Shown: positions 1 to 7,735 of the stretch, piece by piece | How positions within the stretch are numbered: position 1 is the stretch's first letter | How the letters are laid out: every line of letters starts with the position of its first letter | Assembly: GCF_039909015.1 (NCBI RefSeq) | Contig: NZ_CP150919.1 | Coordinates: 3,324,501 to 3,388,500, forward strand | Direction: 5' to 3' | Source: Pseudomonas grandcourensis | Lineage (GTDB): Bacteria > Pseudomonadota > Gammaproteobacteria > Pseudomonadales > Pseudomonadaceae | Length of the DNA: 64,000 nt | Notes under the pieces: generated by a model | Database searches by the model: none | What the model was told of the DNA's origin: nothing | Seen by the model: only the letters and a program-made list of their open reading frames with translations | Program-made: the position numbers and the translations under genes

Positions 1-1
1 T

Positions 2-415
2 TTGAGATTGAGCGCAGATAAAAACGAAGGTTCTGAGGAGTTACTTGATGGCGACCCTGGCGTACCTCGCCAAGGAGTCGTGGATTCAGATGAAATTGTG
101 ATGGGGCTAGTGCAGGCACTCTATCCGCGCAAACCGTATTGCCTGGTTGAAGCTTGGACAATTTTCAAAGTCGACGTCAGCGAAGATGAGCTCAACAAAA
201 TCCACGCAGCAGGGCAGCTACCTCTAGTTTTGTTTGCTCACAATGTGCGCTTCGACAGCCAGCGTCGTTTTGATGTCGGGGACTGGATGCGCAGCACTTT
301 TGCGACTTCGTTTGAGGAGGGATTCCTCTTTGAAACGAGGAACACTGTCTACGTGTTGTGCGGCCCGGGTCACGAAAAGTCAGCGAGCCTCAATTCAGTT
401 CTTTCTTTTTTCTAG
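2..415 (+). CDS. Hypothetical protein, DUF6957-like (5' end uncertain)
   Basis: The frame is open to the first bases of the window, so the true start may lie upstream; the first usable codon is a TTG. The product is about 137 residues and soluble, with no membrane segment. Its C-terminal half has the pattern DVGDWMRST...FLFETRNTVYVLCGPG, which I recall from a small Pseudomonas family annotated as DUF6957; no function is known to me. It begins a run of small same-strand genes (452, 890, 1309). The family assignment is from memory of the motif and should be treated as moderate. Confidence 0.6.
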   Translation: MRLSADKNEGSEELLDGDPGVPRQGVVDSDEIVMGLVQALYPRKPYCLVEAWTIFKVDVSEDELNKIHAAGQLPLVLFAHNVRFDSQRRFDVGDWMRSTFATSFEEGFLFETRNTVYVLCGPGHEKSASLNSVLSFF

Positions 416-451
416 TGAGTAATGGCTCACCAATGGAAGCGGATGGTTTAG

Positions 452-874
452 ATGTTTGGCACAGATTTAATTGATAGGGCAGGGATCGTGGGTATGTTCG
501 GCGAAGGCCATGCCCATTGGGTCAAAATTTCTCGATTGATCCGGACTCACTGGTATCACGTGGATGTGAAAATCCGCAATGAAGGCCGAATGACCTCTTT
601 AGTTTTGATGGCGGGTGATGAAGCCGCGTTTGTAGACATCCTCAAGAAGCGTGGGCCTGATTTCGAGTTGACACAAGTGCAGGCAGTAATCCCAAAGTGG
701 ATGAACAAAACCAACACATGGAGCATGGAAGAGTTAACCGGATTATCGCTAGGTCAGGATAAGCACGGGATCCCTGTGTGCCTTTTGGAAGTGGCTAGCG
801 GAGAAGTGTACACAGACGTTCATGATCCTCTGTTTCGTATCGACTCCTTAGTTGAAGTAAAAAAAATCTACTGA
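452..874 (+). CDS. Hypothetical protein
   Basis: An ATG-started 140-residue soluble protein with no signal peptide, no membrane segment and no family that I recognise. It follows the preceding gene by about 36 bases and is followed after 15 bases by the next, so the three are probably cotranscribed. Its mixed strand and helix composition and ordinary codon use suggest a real gene rather than chance. Nothing in it permits a functional call. Confidence 0.6.
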   Translation: MFGTDLIDRAGIVGMFGEGHAHWVKISRLIRTHWYHVDVKIRNEGRMTSLVLMAGDEAAFVDILKKRGPDFELTQVQAVIPKWMNKTNTWSMEELTGLSLGQDKHGIPVCLLEVASGEVYTDVHDPLFRIDSLVEVKKIY

Positions 875-889
875 ATCGGGGCTGGAACA

Positions 890-1267
890 ATGTCAGGAAA
901 TACAGAGATCGAGTTTCATTCCAGACGCCTGACGGATTTCCATTTGCGCAGAATCCTACGTGCGTGCCAGCACCATTACGAACTTCCCATCACGGCTTAC
1001 TTGAGCGACGTTTTCGTCTTCGGCAGCATGGCGGTCGGAGTCGTTTACGGTCACAGGGAAATCGGTCAATTCGGGCGTTTTGATGACGGGCATTTTTTGC
1101 GTACCTCCTCCATACGTTTTGTTAAGAAGGAAGGGCGGTTCTGGGTGCTTACAACGTTGGATGCCAGATACGTGATCGCGTCATTCAAGCGCTTGGATGG
1201 ACGGCCAAGCTTCCGAGGCTTACTGGCGGGTATGAATGGGTCTCCTTTGCCACCAACTGTTCAGTGA
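890..1267 (+). CDS. Small hypothetical protein, paralog A of a local family
   Basis: A 125-residue protein whose residues of about 33-105 match the two proteins at 2430 and 2797: ITAYL near the start of the module, then a GVV[YF] strand, a GxFxDG turn, an IRTSSI-like stretch, and an xxARYVI strand near the end. It lacks the WxYxNGAL tail of the other two and carries a different C-terminus. No known family was recognised. The three copies lie within 2.2 kb on the same strand, which points to local duplication and divergence. Confidence 0.6.
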   Translation: MSGNTEIEFHSRRLTDFHLRRILRACQHHYELPITAYLSDVFVFGSMAVGVVYGHREIGQFGRFDDGHFLRTSSIRFVKKEGRFWVLTTLDARYVIASFKRLDGRPSFRGLLAGMNGSPLPPTVQ

Positions 1268-1308
1268 GCTCAGGTCAGGCTCATGCAGCATGAAAAGCTG
1301 GATTTGCT

Positions 1309-1524
1309 ATGGCTCAAGAAGACGACGATACCGTGTATTGCAATGTGCAAATGTCCCTGGCTCGTGGCAAAGAGCTGCTTCAGCTAGTAACAACGCTACG
1401 CGAATCAGGATCTCATCCGAACCTCGATTCTGTTTTCCATCGTATGCAATTTGAGCTGTCGATGACGATCGATATTGTTGAGCACCCACCGACATGGGGT
1501 GCTGGTGAACCTACGAAGCACTGA
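1309..1524 (+). CDS. Small hypothetical protein
   Basis: A 71-residue frame with an ATG start, a predicted helical middle (SLARGKELLQLVTTLRES) and an acidic N-terminus. It lies just downstream of the three-gene run and before a gap containing a 17-base repeat. No family was recognised. It could be a genuine small gene of the cluster, but short length keeps confidence modest. Confidence 0.4.
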   Translation: MAQEDDDTVYCNVQMSLARGKELLQLVTTLRESGSHPNLDSVFHRMQFELSMTIDIVEHPPTWGAGEPTKH

Positions 1525-1569
1525 TTAGCCCAGCCCATTGTTCGCTGCTTGTGGGAGATCCGGTGAAGC

Positions 1570-1591
1570 TAGGCGCTTACGCGAAGGGGCG
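1570..1591. repeat. Copy 1 of a short direct repeat
   Basis: The 17 bases TAGGCGCTTACGCGAAG occur here and again at 5443-5459, followed in both places by an RRGCG run. Both copies are outside intact genes, and the second is close to the UmuC remnant. They could be remains of a mobile-element end or a duplicated edge, but no transposase or integrase is next to either. Confidence 0.4.
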
Positions 1592-1677
1592 ATTTAATCG
1601 TAGCGGCGCATCTTGATCACGTGCCGCGGGCTTACATGTTTTCTGTCGCACCTCGCAAAAAGCCTAAGGACTCACAA

Positions 1678-2406
1678 ATGAAGATTCACGTGCTCTCAGA
1701 TCTACACCTCGAGTTTTCTGATTTCGTACCGCCTCCGAACGTCGCAGACGTGGTGATCTTGGCGGGTGACATACACACCAAGTGTCGTGGCGTGGAATGG
1801 GCAAATGAAACCTTCACATGTGAGGTTGTTTATGTCTGTGGAAACCATGAATTTTACGGCGGCCACATCGATCACACCCTGCGCAAAATGCGAGATGCCG
1901 CCGCACCCCACGTCCATGTCCTGGAAAACCAGGTGTGGATTCACAGCGAAATACGGTTTTTGGTCACAACGGGGTGGACTGATTTCACATCTACAGGCGA
2001 CAAACTTGCAGCGTCGATGACGTGTGCAGCGTTTATGAATGATTTCAAGTTGATCAGGGCGAAAGAGAGTTTCCGCCGGCTGCGCCCAGCAGATGTGATT
2101 GAGCGAAATCGCGTCGCTTTCGACTTCTTGAAGCGCGAGCTCAGCAAGCCATTCAACGGAACAACCGTCGTCGTTACGCATCATTGTCCCGTCCCCGAAG
2201 TCGGCGGTGAAAAACATGATGGCCATCTCAGTGCAGCGTATTTCAACCGCTGGCATTCGCTTCTGCCATTAGCGGATGTTTGGATTTTCGGTCACACGCA
2301 TCGAGCAGTGGATATTGAGTTAGGCGAATGCCGGATCATTTCGAATCCCCGTGGTTATCCAGGGGAAGAAACCGGATTTATTCCCGATTTGACCATAGAA
2401 ATCTGA
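1678..2406 (+). CDS. Calcineurin-like metallophosphoesterase
   Basis: A 242-residue protein with the complete calcineurin-type phosphoesterase motif set: SDLH (D8, H10), GD (D31), GNHE (residues 55-58), a VTHH segment and a GHTH motif near the C-terminus. These bind two metals and catalyse phosphoester hydrolysis; the substrate cannot be told. The ATG at 1678 is preferred over an upstream GTG at 1621 because AAGGA lies just upstream and the protein then starts directly with the first strand. There is no signal peptide, so it is cytoplasmic. The same family occurs both in housekeeping roles and next to defence genes. Confidence 0.85.
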   Translation: MKIHVLSDLHLEFSDFVPPPNVADVVILAGDIHTKCRGVEWANETFTCEVVYVCGNHEFYGGHIDHTLRKMRDAAAPHVHVLENQVWIHSEIRFLVTTGWTDFTSTGDKLAASMTCAAFMNDFKLIRAKESFRRLRPADVIERNRVAFDFLKRELSKPFNGTTVVVTHHCPVPEVGGEKHDGHLSAAYFNRWHSLLPLADVWIFGHTHRAVDIELGECRIISNPRGYPGEETGFIPDLTIEI

Positions 2407-2429
2407 TTGCTGAACGGGGGATAGACCAG

Positions 2430-2765
2430 ATGCACTGGATCAAAACTTACGGCGCAGAGCTGTCTGACTTTAGGTTTTTCAAGCTGCCGAAGATCATAGA
2501 GCAAGCACGTGCAGCTATCGCTGATCCAGGCGTCGTTGGCTATTTGTTATGCGCATTGGAGCGTCCTCCACGGATGACTGGGCTTCTGTTTTGTGATCAC
2601 GCTAGGGGCTTCCCGGAAGGGTTGCCAATCCATACGCAACCCATCGCTAATCGGCACAAGCGTGCTGGCTATGAAGTCGTGATTACAGTCGATGGCGGTA
2701 TGTATGTCGTAGCCCACTGGCTTTATGAGAATGGCGCGTTAGACCGGTTTGATCGAGTTCACTGA
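2430..2765 (+). CDS. Small hypothetical protein, paralog B of a local family
   Basis: The product is 111 residues from the ATG at 2430, chosen because it follows the phosphoesterase stop by 23 bases with a GGGG stretch upstream. The module VGYLLCALE..RMTGLLF...GFPEG..IHT ends in YVVAHWLYENGAL, matching the protein at 2797 (YVICHWWYQNGAL). The N-terminal 35 residues (a helical LPKIIEQAR segment) are specific to this copy. Function is unknown. Confidence 0.6.
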   Translation: MHWIKTYGAELSDFRFFKLPKIIEQARAAIADPGVVGYLLCALERPPRMTGLLFCDHARGFPEGLPIHTQPIANRHKRAGYEVVITVDGGMYVVAHWLYENGALDRFDRVH

Positions 2766-2796
2766 CGTCGATATCGAATGCCAAGAGGGTTGAGAG

Positions 2797-3084
2797 TTGG
2801 GATTCCCAAAGAGTGTGCTAGAGGCACAGAAAATTAATTTCGGTGTTCCGATCACCGGGTACCTTTGCTGTGCCGAAACTCAGTCTCCGTGCATGACTGG
2901 AGTCGTTTTTTCAGAAACGCGGGGTCGATTTGTAGACGGCGGGAGAATCCGCACTTCCAGGATCGAAAGGGTGTTCGAGCTCAAGGGATATCGGGTTTGC
3001 GAGACACGTAATGGTAGTAGGTACGTGATCTGCCACTGGTGGTACCAAAACGGTGCCTTGCCCCTGGTCGATATCATCCACTGA
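2797..3084 (+). CDS. Small hypothetical protein, paralog C of a local family
   Basis: A 95-residue protein starting at a TTG preceded by AGAGGG. The module (VPITGYLCCAE, MTGVVFSE, GRFVDGGRIRTSRI, YVICHWWYQNGAL) is shared with 2430 and more distantly with 890. No family was recognised. Convergent with the CcdA-like fragment downstream, which marks the end of the cluster. Confidence 0.55.
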   Translation: MGFPKSVLEAQKINFGVPITGYLCCAETQSPCMTGVVFSETRGRFVDGGRIRTSRIERVFELKGYRVCETRNGSRYVICHWWYQNGALPLVDIIH

Positions 3085-3141
3085 CTTGATGCAGTCATGC
3101 CCTCGATGATGTGAGTGAGATCCGCTAGTGAAGCGATTGCT

Positions 3142-3372
3142 TCAAAAGCTCCGCACATTGTCGCTGAACACTCCAAGGGCTTCAACGTGTTGGTTGTAGG
3201 CGTCTAATTCCTCCCTGTTCTCTGCCAGCCATTGCTCTTGCCGCTCCGTACGCAGCGCCTCCGCTCGATTCCGCTCCATCATCGCAGAGAGGATAATGTC
3301 TTCCTGTTGGTGCATGGCCATCGCCTCTTCTGAATCGCTATGAACAAGATACCGGAAGCCGTGTTGCCGCAA
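3142..3372 (-). pseudogene. Orphan CcdA-like antitoxin tail
   Basis: The last ~50 residues (ILSAMMERNRAEALR, then EQWLAENREELDAYNQHVE and GVFSDNVRSF) closely resemble the C-terminal, toxin-binding part of CcdA antitoxins. The N-terminal ribbon-helix-helix strand expected in front of it is absent and replaced by an unrelated segment that starts from TTG (an ATG at 3321 is an alternative start). The position where ccdB should follow on this strand is occupied by a gene on the opposite strand, and no CcdB-like frame was seen. I read this as a truncated toxin-antitoxin remnant. Confidence 0.5.
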
Positions 3373-3575
3373 ACTGCTAACCCCCGGCGTTAGATTTTGG
3401 GCTCTGGTTTGTACTCGTCAAGCACGAAAACATGATGACTACCACGCATCCTCGTCCTGCATCACCTCTTGGTTAAGCTACTGCGTGACAAGGGCAGCAG
3501 CTTTCCGAAGGGGGAGTGTCCTTAGGCGCATATGGGCCTGAGCCGATGGAAGCAGCTCGCGCACGACGCATCAGT

Positions 3576-3752
3576 TTAAAATTCTGAGTCGGGATGGGGG
3601 CCAGTCCAGTCGCCGTAGATGCGCTTGACGCTGGCGACGCCGTACTTAGCAATTTCTTCAAACAGGCCTTCGACGATTGCTGCTGGGGCATTGTCGGCGT
3701 CGATCAACACTGCGAGGCGCTTCTGAGCGTTATTGGATGTATGCGTGGCCAT
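3576..3752 (-). pseudogene. Truncated NYN (LabA/DUF88-like) nuclease head
   Basis: A 58-codon frame on the minus strand begins MATHTSNNAQKRLAVLIDAD and continues NAPAAIVEGLFEEIAKYG...VKRIYGDWT, then stops. This is the first third of NYN-domain proteins (normally about 250 residues), including the first catalytic aspartates of the LIDADN motif. The reading frame then runs into unrelated sequence and a stop, so the rest of the nuclease is missing. It lies between the CcdA-like remnant and the zinc-ribbon gene, in a stretch of broken genes. Confidence 0.65.
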
Positions 3753-3966
3753 GGTTCATCCTTGAGTGAAAGCCGTCACCTACCTGTAAACGAGGGGCTA
3801 ATCTTGGCTTCGGTCGCTCGTATTCCCACCCACTAAGGGCCCGGATTAGCGCCGTAGCTGCCAGATTTAAAGTGTTCCAACTCGTCCCTCGGGTAACCTG
3901 TAATCCTCGCAGTAATCCAAGGTGTCGCGAGTCATTGAAAGGCGTAAGCATCTACAGCTCTTAACC
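3753..3966. other. Intergenic, no gene recognised
   Basis: No reading frame here has recognisable protein character. It separates the NYN remnant from the end of the zinc-ribbon membrane protein gene and probably carries upstream sequence of the truncated NYN gene. Confidence 0.4.
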
Positions 3967-5322
3967 TTACTTCCAGTCCAGGCCATCGACCGCGAACTCC
4001 AGCGTGCGATTGCCTTCCTGATAGAAGCTGGCCTCGATGTAAACCTTGTCTACCTTGCGCAACTCGCTTACGAAGTTGCTGTAACCCCGGATGAAAATGG
4101 ACGTGCTGCTGTTGTCGTTGGGCTCTCCAGCTGAAAATTTCTTCGGTTTGCCGTTCCCGAACCGAACGGACACACTACAACCGTCGTAACTGTTGCACAG
4201 AAATTGCCCCTTTTGGATTTGCAGGATGACGTCCTGCCCCCATCGTGGGTGTTTGCGCAGCTGAAGCTGGGCCTGTTGCGTTCCACGATAGGGAAAGCCA
4301 AACGAAAGTCTATTTGTCGAGCCCAGGAGCGCTATGTTGATTGTCTTTTGGGTCATCGAATCTTGCACGTTCTCGTATGTCCAAGCCTCGCCACTCATCT
4401 TGCGTTGCTGAAACCCCTGAGCCTTCTTGACCTCATAAGAAGCTGCCGCGAGTTTATCCGTGTACTCCTTGTTGCCTGGGTATAGCGCCAGCAGGGCCTT
4501 ATAGATCGTCTCCTGGCCGGCGTAGTCATCCTTTCCCAGTTGCGCGAGCTTGGCTTTTAGAGAGGCGGTCTGCTCGTCTCTGGCGATGTCCTTAACCTTT
4601 GCATCGACTTTAGCGAACATGGCGTCCACGTCGGCATCACCCAGACCCTTGTATTTTTGCAGCAGATTCCTAGCTTCAACGATTTTCTTCGCATCCAGTA
4701 ACTGCTGAAACTGGGTAGTGATGGCTGGCTTGTTTGCAACCAAATAGTCCGTATCCACCTTCTTCTGCTCGACCTTCTTTTGAGCCGCTGCCGTCTCCGC
4801 CGCCTTACTTTCTGCGGTGATTTCATTCCTCACGTGATTGGAGAACAGGAGCATCCCTGCGACCCCAAGCACAACGGCGCCGATCACACGAACAGAGGGC
4901 TGGAGATCAAACTGAAACTTCGCCATGAGCATGTTACATAACGGTGGCAGCAACAAAATGGTCGCGATCATGAGTGGAATGGCAGCCACCGGAGCCTGGA
5001 AGATGACCGTAAGCGTCCAACCAGCGAAAAGTAGACCGAAGATCCAGTAGAGCAATGTGCCAATGAACGACTTGGCCTTATCAGCCAATGGCATAGGTTT
5101 AGGGCCAGCCGGTTGCACCGGAATATTGATCTTCGCCACGCCATCAGCCCGGGAGATCGGCTTCTCCTCAGGGGCATCCGTCTCGTCGATTTCGAAAAAC
5201 ATTGGGGTCGGCACTATCAATGGCGATGCGCAATGCGGACATTTGCCTTGCATGCCGGCCATCTCTTTCGAGACCTGAATTGGCTTGCCGCACTCATCGC
5301 ATTTGAAATTGATCATGTTCAT
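3967..5322 (-). CDS. Zinc-ribbon membrane protein of unknown function
   Basis: A 451-residue protein. An N-terminal zinc ribbon has cysteines at 8, 11, 28 and 31 (CDEC...CPHC), followed by a proline-rich linker. Three hydrophobic segments lie at about 87-108, 111-133 and 144-161. A charged helical region follows at about 165-300 (AAETAAAQKKVEQKKVD, then TPR-like helices), and the C-terminus of about 150 residues is strand-rich. The layout suggests a cytoplasmic zinc ribbon, a membrane anchor and an exposed C-terminal domain. No catalytic motif was seen. It is monocistronic, with the decayed UmuC tail on its upstream side. Confidence 0.75.
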   Translation of the reverse strand: MNMINFKCDECGKPIQVSKEMAGMQGKCPHCASPLIVPTPMFFEIDETDAPEEKPISRADGVAKINIPVQPAGPKPMPLADKAKSFIGTLLYWIFGLLFAGWTLTVIFQAPVAAIPLMIATILLLPPLCNMLMAKFQFDLQPSVRVIGAVVLGVAGMLLFSNHVRNEITAESKAAETAAAQKKVEQKKVDTDYLVANKPAITTQFQQLLDAKKIVEARNLLQKYKGLGDADVDAMFAKVDAKVKDIARDEQTASLKAKLAQLGKDDYAGQETIYKALLALYPGNKEYTDKLAAASYEVKKAQGFQQRKMSGEAWTYENVQDSMTQKTINIALLGSTNRLSFGFPYRGTQQAQLQLRKHPRWGQDVILQIQKGQFLCNSYDGCSVSVRFGNGKPKKFSAGEPNDNSSTSIFIRGYSNFVSELRKVDKVYIEASFYQEGNRTLEFAVDGLDWK

Positions 5323-5442
5323 CCTTGAAAGGCACTAAACCTAGTACTTCAGACTAGGTGATGGCCATATGTCGGTCAATTGGAGCTGTTTTTGAGTCCG
5401 TTCCGAAGTGCTTACCCCCTCGGGCTTATGTATATGGTTCAG

Positions 5443-5465
5443 TAGGCGCTTACGCGAAGAAGCGA
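5443..5465. repeat. Copy 2 of a short direct repeat
   Basis: The 17 bases TAGGCGCTTACGCGAAG are identical to those at 1570-1586. A short tandem of CCTCACGG-like units follows at about 5514-5535, immediately before the UmuC-like sequence begins. It may mark the breakpoint that truncated umuC. Confidence 0.4.
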
Positions 5466-5543
5466 CTGCTTTTCTGCCGGTGGCACACCGAAATCGGACT
5501 TGATACAGCGCTCACGGCCTCACGGCCTCACGGCTTCGTGGGC

Positions 5544-5750
5544 AACCTTCAGGATTTGCTCCCAAAGAATCCATCGGTCGCAATTGAGAAAGTCATGGGT
5601 GTGTTGGATTCCATCAATGAGCGATGGGGTAGGGGAACACTGCGCTTGGCTAGCGTGCCAACCAATCCTGATTGGGGGATGCGCCGGGAGATGATAAGCC
5701 AGAGCTACACCACACGTGTCGATCAGCTCTGGACGGTTTATTGCCGATAG
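5544..5750 (+). pseudogene. C-terminal fragment of UmuC/RulB DNA polymerase V subunit
   Basis: From about residue 63 of the local frame the translation (VMGVLDSINERWGRGTLRLA, then PTNPDWGMRREM and YTTRVDQLWTV) matches the last ~65 residues of UmuC-family lesion-bypass polymerases, which are normally about 420 residues. The upstream part of the frame (5358-5543) has no UmuC character, so the gene has lost its polymerase domain. Known biology: rulB (umuC) in Pseudomonas is a recurrent insertion target for mobile DNA. A decayed copy beside a defence operon fits that pattern. Confidence 0.75.
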
Positions 5751-5894
5751 CTCCCAGCGTGGGCTTGTGTCATGACAGCACATGGTGCCCATATCACTAT
5801 AAGTCTCCCTGACCAGCGCATTCCGTTCCTAGAAGATACGAATGGTAGGGGCGTAGGGCTACTACCATTATTATTGTAGTAGGATGTTTCAGAA

Positions 5895-7520
5895 CTACTC
5901 TGCTTGCACCTTGTTTTCCTGGGCACGCCAATCCTTCGTATAAAGAAGTTTCTCGGCGTTTAAATACACTACGGCACATGATTCAATAAGTAACTTTGCT
6001 GGTTTAGACTCTACGATCTCACCATCAAGCGAAATGAAGCTTTGCTGGGTCAAAGATTGATACACGTGCAGGACGTTCTCAATCGCTTTGTTCTCGACAT
6101 TTTTGAATAGAATAGAGTCATGAACCAAGAATGGAATGGTCGTGTGCCTAAGTAGCGACGTATCTAGCAATATGAGGTTTGAATAGGCTTTGCCCGTGCC
6201 CGTATCTTTGGGTATTTCATAGCTATACTTTTCTGGTTTGAGCTCAAGTTTTGGTGAGGCTCGCATTTCGCCGTAAATGAAGTTAACTAAGGTCGCAATG
6301 TCTGTGTTTAAGCTGTCTTCTATTTTTCGCAGTATGCCAAGTTTGATTTCTTTGAGTTTGGCTTTGAGTTCTCTGGCGTCTTTCGTTAATTCGGCAAATT
6401 TATCGTACAGTTCATTCTCCTTGGAAAGTTTGGATAGCTCCAAGGAAATGTCGATTACTGAGTCTACGATGAACGCTGGGTTGCCAGAGTTCTTCAAGGC
6501 TTTTGCGATTGCTGCATTGCATTCGGCAATCTGAATATCGATCAAGCTTAATTGTTCGGTTAGCTCTTGTTCTTTAGCTTTGATCTCTTTTCGAAGAATG
6601 CGAGTCAGGCCGTTGTGGAATGACTCGATGGTATCCAGCTTTTCTAGATTGAGGGAGGGAATAATTTCAAGCAAGGGCTGGAAGCTTCGCTTGGAAATAT
6701 TCTTGTTGTTCTCAAAATTGGCCTTGACCCGCTCATGCTCGCTTGCGAGGGACATCTTAATTTCGAGCAGTTGGTTTTTTTGTGTTTTCTGTTCCAGTAC
6801 AGCTTCATCAATCAATTCGTTGATCGACACAGCCAGGCTGGAGATCTCATTTCTAATATTATCTAGGCGAATCTCGTGGTTCGCGATGTCTTCCTGATTC
6901 TTATTATATTTGGTTTTGGTAATCTTCGGGATGATGCTCTGTTTTGCAGCGGCGTTAAGTGATTTTTGCTCAGTAAGCAGTTTGGACTGACGGATCGACA
7001 GGTCTTCCAGCGGGCCGAACTGCTTAAAGACCTTGATCAGCCACTCGATACACTGAGATCCGCTCTCCTGAGTGAAGTTATGAAGCGGCCTCCTGACATC
7101 CAGGTTGTCTCGTCCCCAAACGCGCGTTACCAAGGACACGACGGATCTAAAGCTCAGATCTTCGATTTCGTTGGTGTAATGAAGCTGCAGGAATGCCAGA
7201 TACTCAGAGGTACTCATCTCTCTTCTAGAGCCATCGGCTCCATGAACATGCAGCAGAGTCGGGGTGCCAGTATTTCTTTCAAAGATGTACTCTTTATCCA
7301 GACGCAGCTTGAAGATGTAGCTATGATGTCCCAATGCTTCAGGCACGTCTTTGCCGTGCGTTATAAGCGTATCTCCTCCATAGATGAAGTCGATAATTTT
7401 GAGAAGGGTCGATTTGCCGATCGAGTTGGAATTGACGCGATCTCCTACGACAATATTGAGCTTCTCTTTGAAAGTAATGCGTTTCTCGGTGAACCACTCG
7501 CACTCGATGTAGATCAGCAT
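5895..7520 (-). CDS. ABC-3C system ATPase (DUF2326-type)
   Basis: A 541-residue SMC/RecN-like ATPase. The Walker A loop is of the NSIGKST type (residues 32-38, lysine 36). A long charged, probably coiled-coil middle spans about 180-415. The C-terminal PFLVHDSILF segment (463-472) is the DUF2326-type Walker B/D-loop region. Proteins of this type are the ATPase of ABC three-component conflict systems, thought to sense invasion or DNA/replication intermediates and license an effector. It is the last gene of a three-gene operon; its ATG overlaps the end of the middle-component gene by 7 bases, indicating translational coupling. Base composition appears more AT-rich than in the catabolic genes. 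Confidence 0.85.
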   Translation of the reverse strand: MLIYIECEWFTEKRITFKEKLNIVVGDRVNSNSIGKSTLLKIIDFIYGGDTLITHGKDVPEALGHHSYIFKLRLDKEYIFERNTGTPTLLHVHGADGSRREMSTSEYLAFLQLHYTNEIEDLSFRSVVSLVTRVWGRDNLDVRRPLHNFTQESGSQCIEWLIKVFKQFGPLEDLSIRQSKLLTEQKSLNAAAKQSIIPKITKTKYNKNQEDIANHEIRLDNIRNEISSLAVSINELIDEAVLEQKTQKNQLLEIKMSLASEHERVKANFENNKNISKRSFQPLLEIIPSLNLEKLDTIESFHNGLTRILRKEIKAKEQELTEQLSLIDIQIAECNAAIAKALKNSGNPAFIVDSVIDISLELSKLSKENELYDKFAELTKDARELKAKLKEIKLGILRKIEDSLNTDIATLVNFIYGEMRASPKLELKPEKYSYEIPKDTGTGKAYSNLILLDTSLLRHTTIPFLVHDSILFKNVENKAIENVLHVYQSLTQQSFISLDGEIVESKPAKLLIESCAVVYLNAEKLLYTKDWRAQENKVQAE

Positions 7521-7735
7521 CTGGAAACAATCCCTGTCGTAAGGTTTACCTGAAGAACATTGCTCAGGTGCAAAACTTCAATGGCATAGAGGAAAAGTTC
7601 AATCGAGCCAATGGTTGAAGAGGTTTTTTTGTACAGCTCCCCAAGCGGGATAGGCTCCTGTACAGCGGCGTGAACTTTTTCCGCATGGCCTAGAGAGGAT
7701 TCTGCAAACGGTATGAATTTATTCGGCGTGATCAT
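7514..7735 (-). CDS. ABC-3C system middle component (MC6-like)
   Basis: A 73-residue protein from the ATG at 7735, beginning MITPNKFIPFAESSLGHAEK, the start typical of the small winged-helix-like middle component 6 of ABC three-component systems. The remaining part (LGELYKKTSSTIGSIELFLYA, EVLHLSNVL) fits a helix-turn-helix with a following wing. The gene overlaps the effector stop by 4 bases and the ATPase start by 7 bases. The assumed role is to link effector and ATPase. An upstream in-frame ATG would add five residues, but the overlap arrangement favours 7735. Confidence 0.75.
   Translation of the reverse strand: MITPNKFIPFAESSLGHAEKVHAAVQEPIPLGELYKKTSSTIGSIELFLYAIEVLHLSNVLQVNLTTGIVSRC

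Noticed and set aside
2880..3185. A minus-strand 101-codon frame in the ccdB position
   Set aside because: It is antisense to a supported gene (2797) and has no CcdB signature.
5358..5543. N-terminal extension of the UmuC-like frame
   Set aside because: It is open in frame but unlike UmuC and contains low-complexity CCTCACGG repeats, so it is treated as unrelated sequence.
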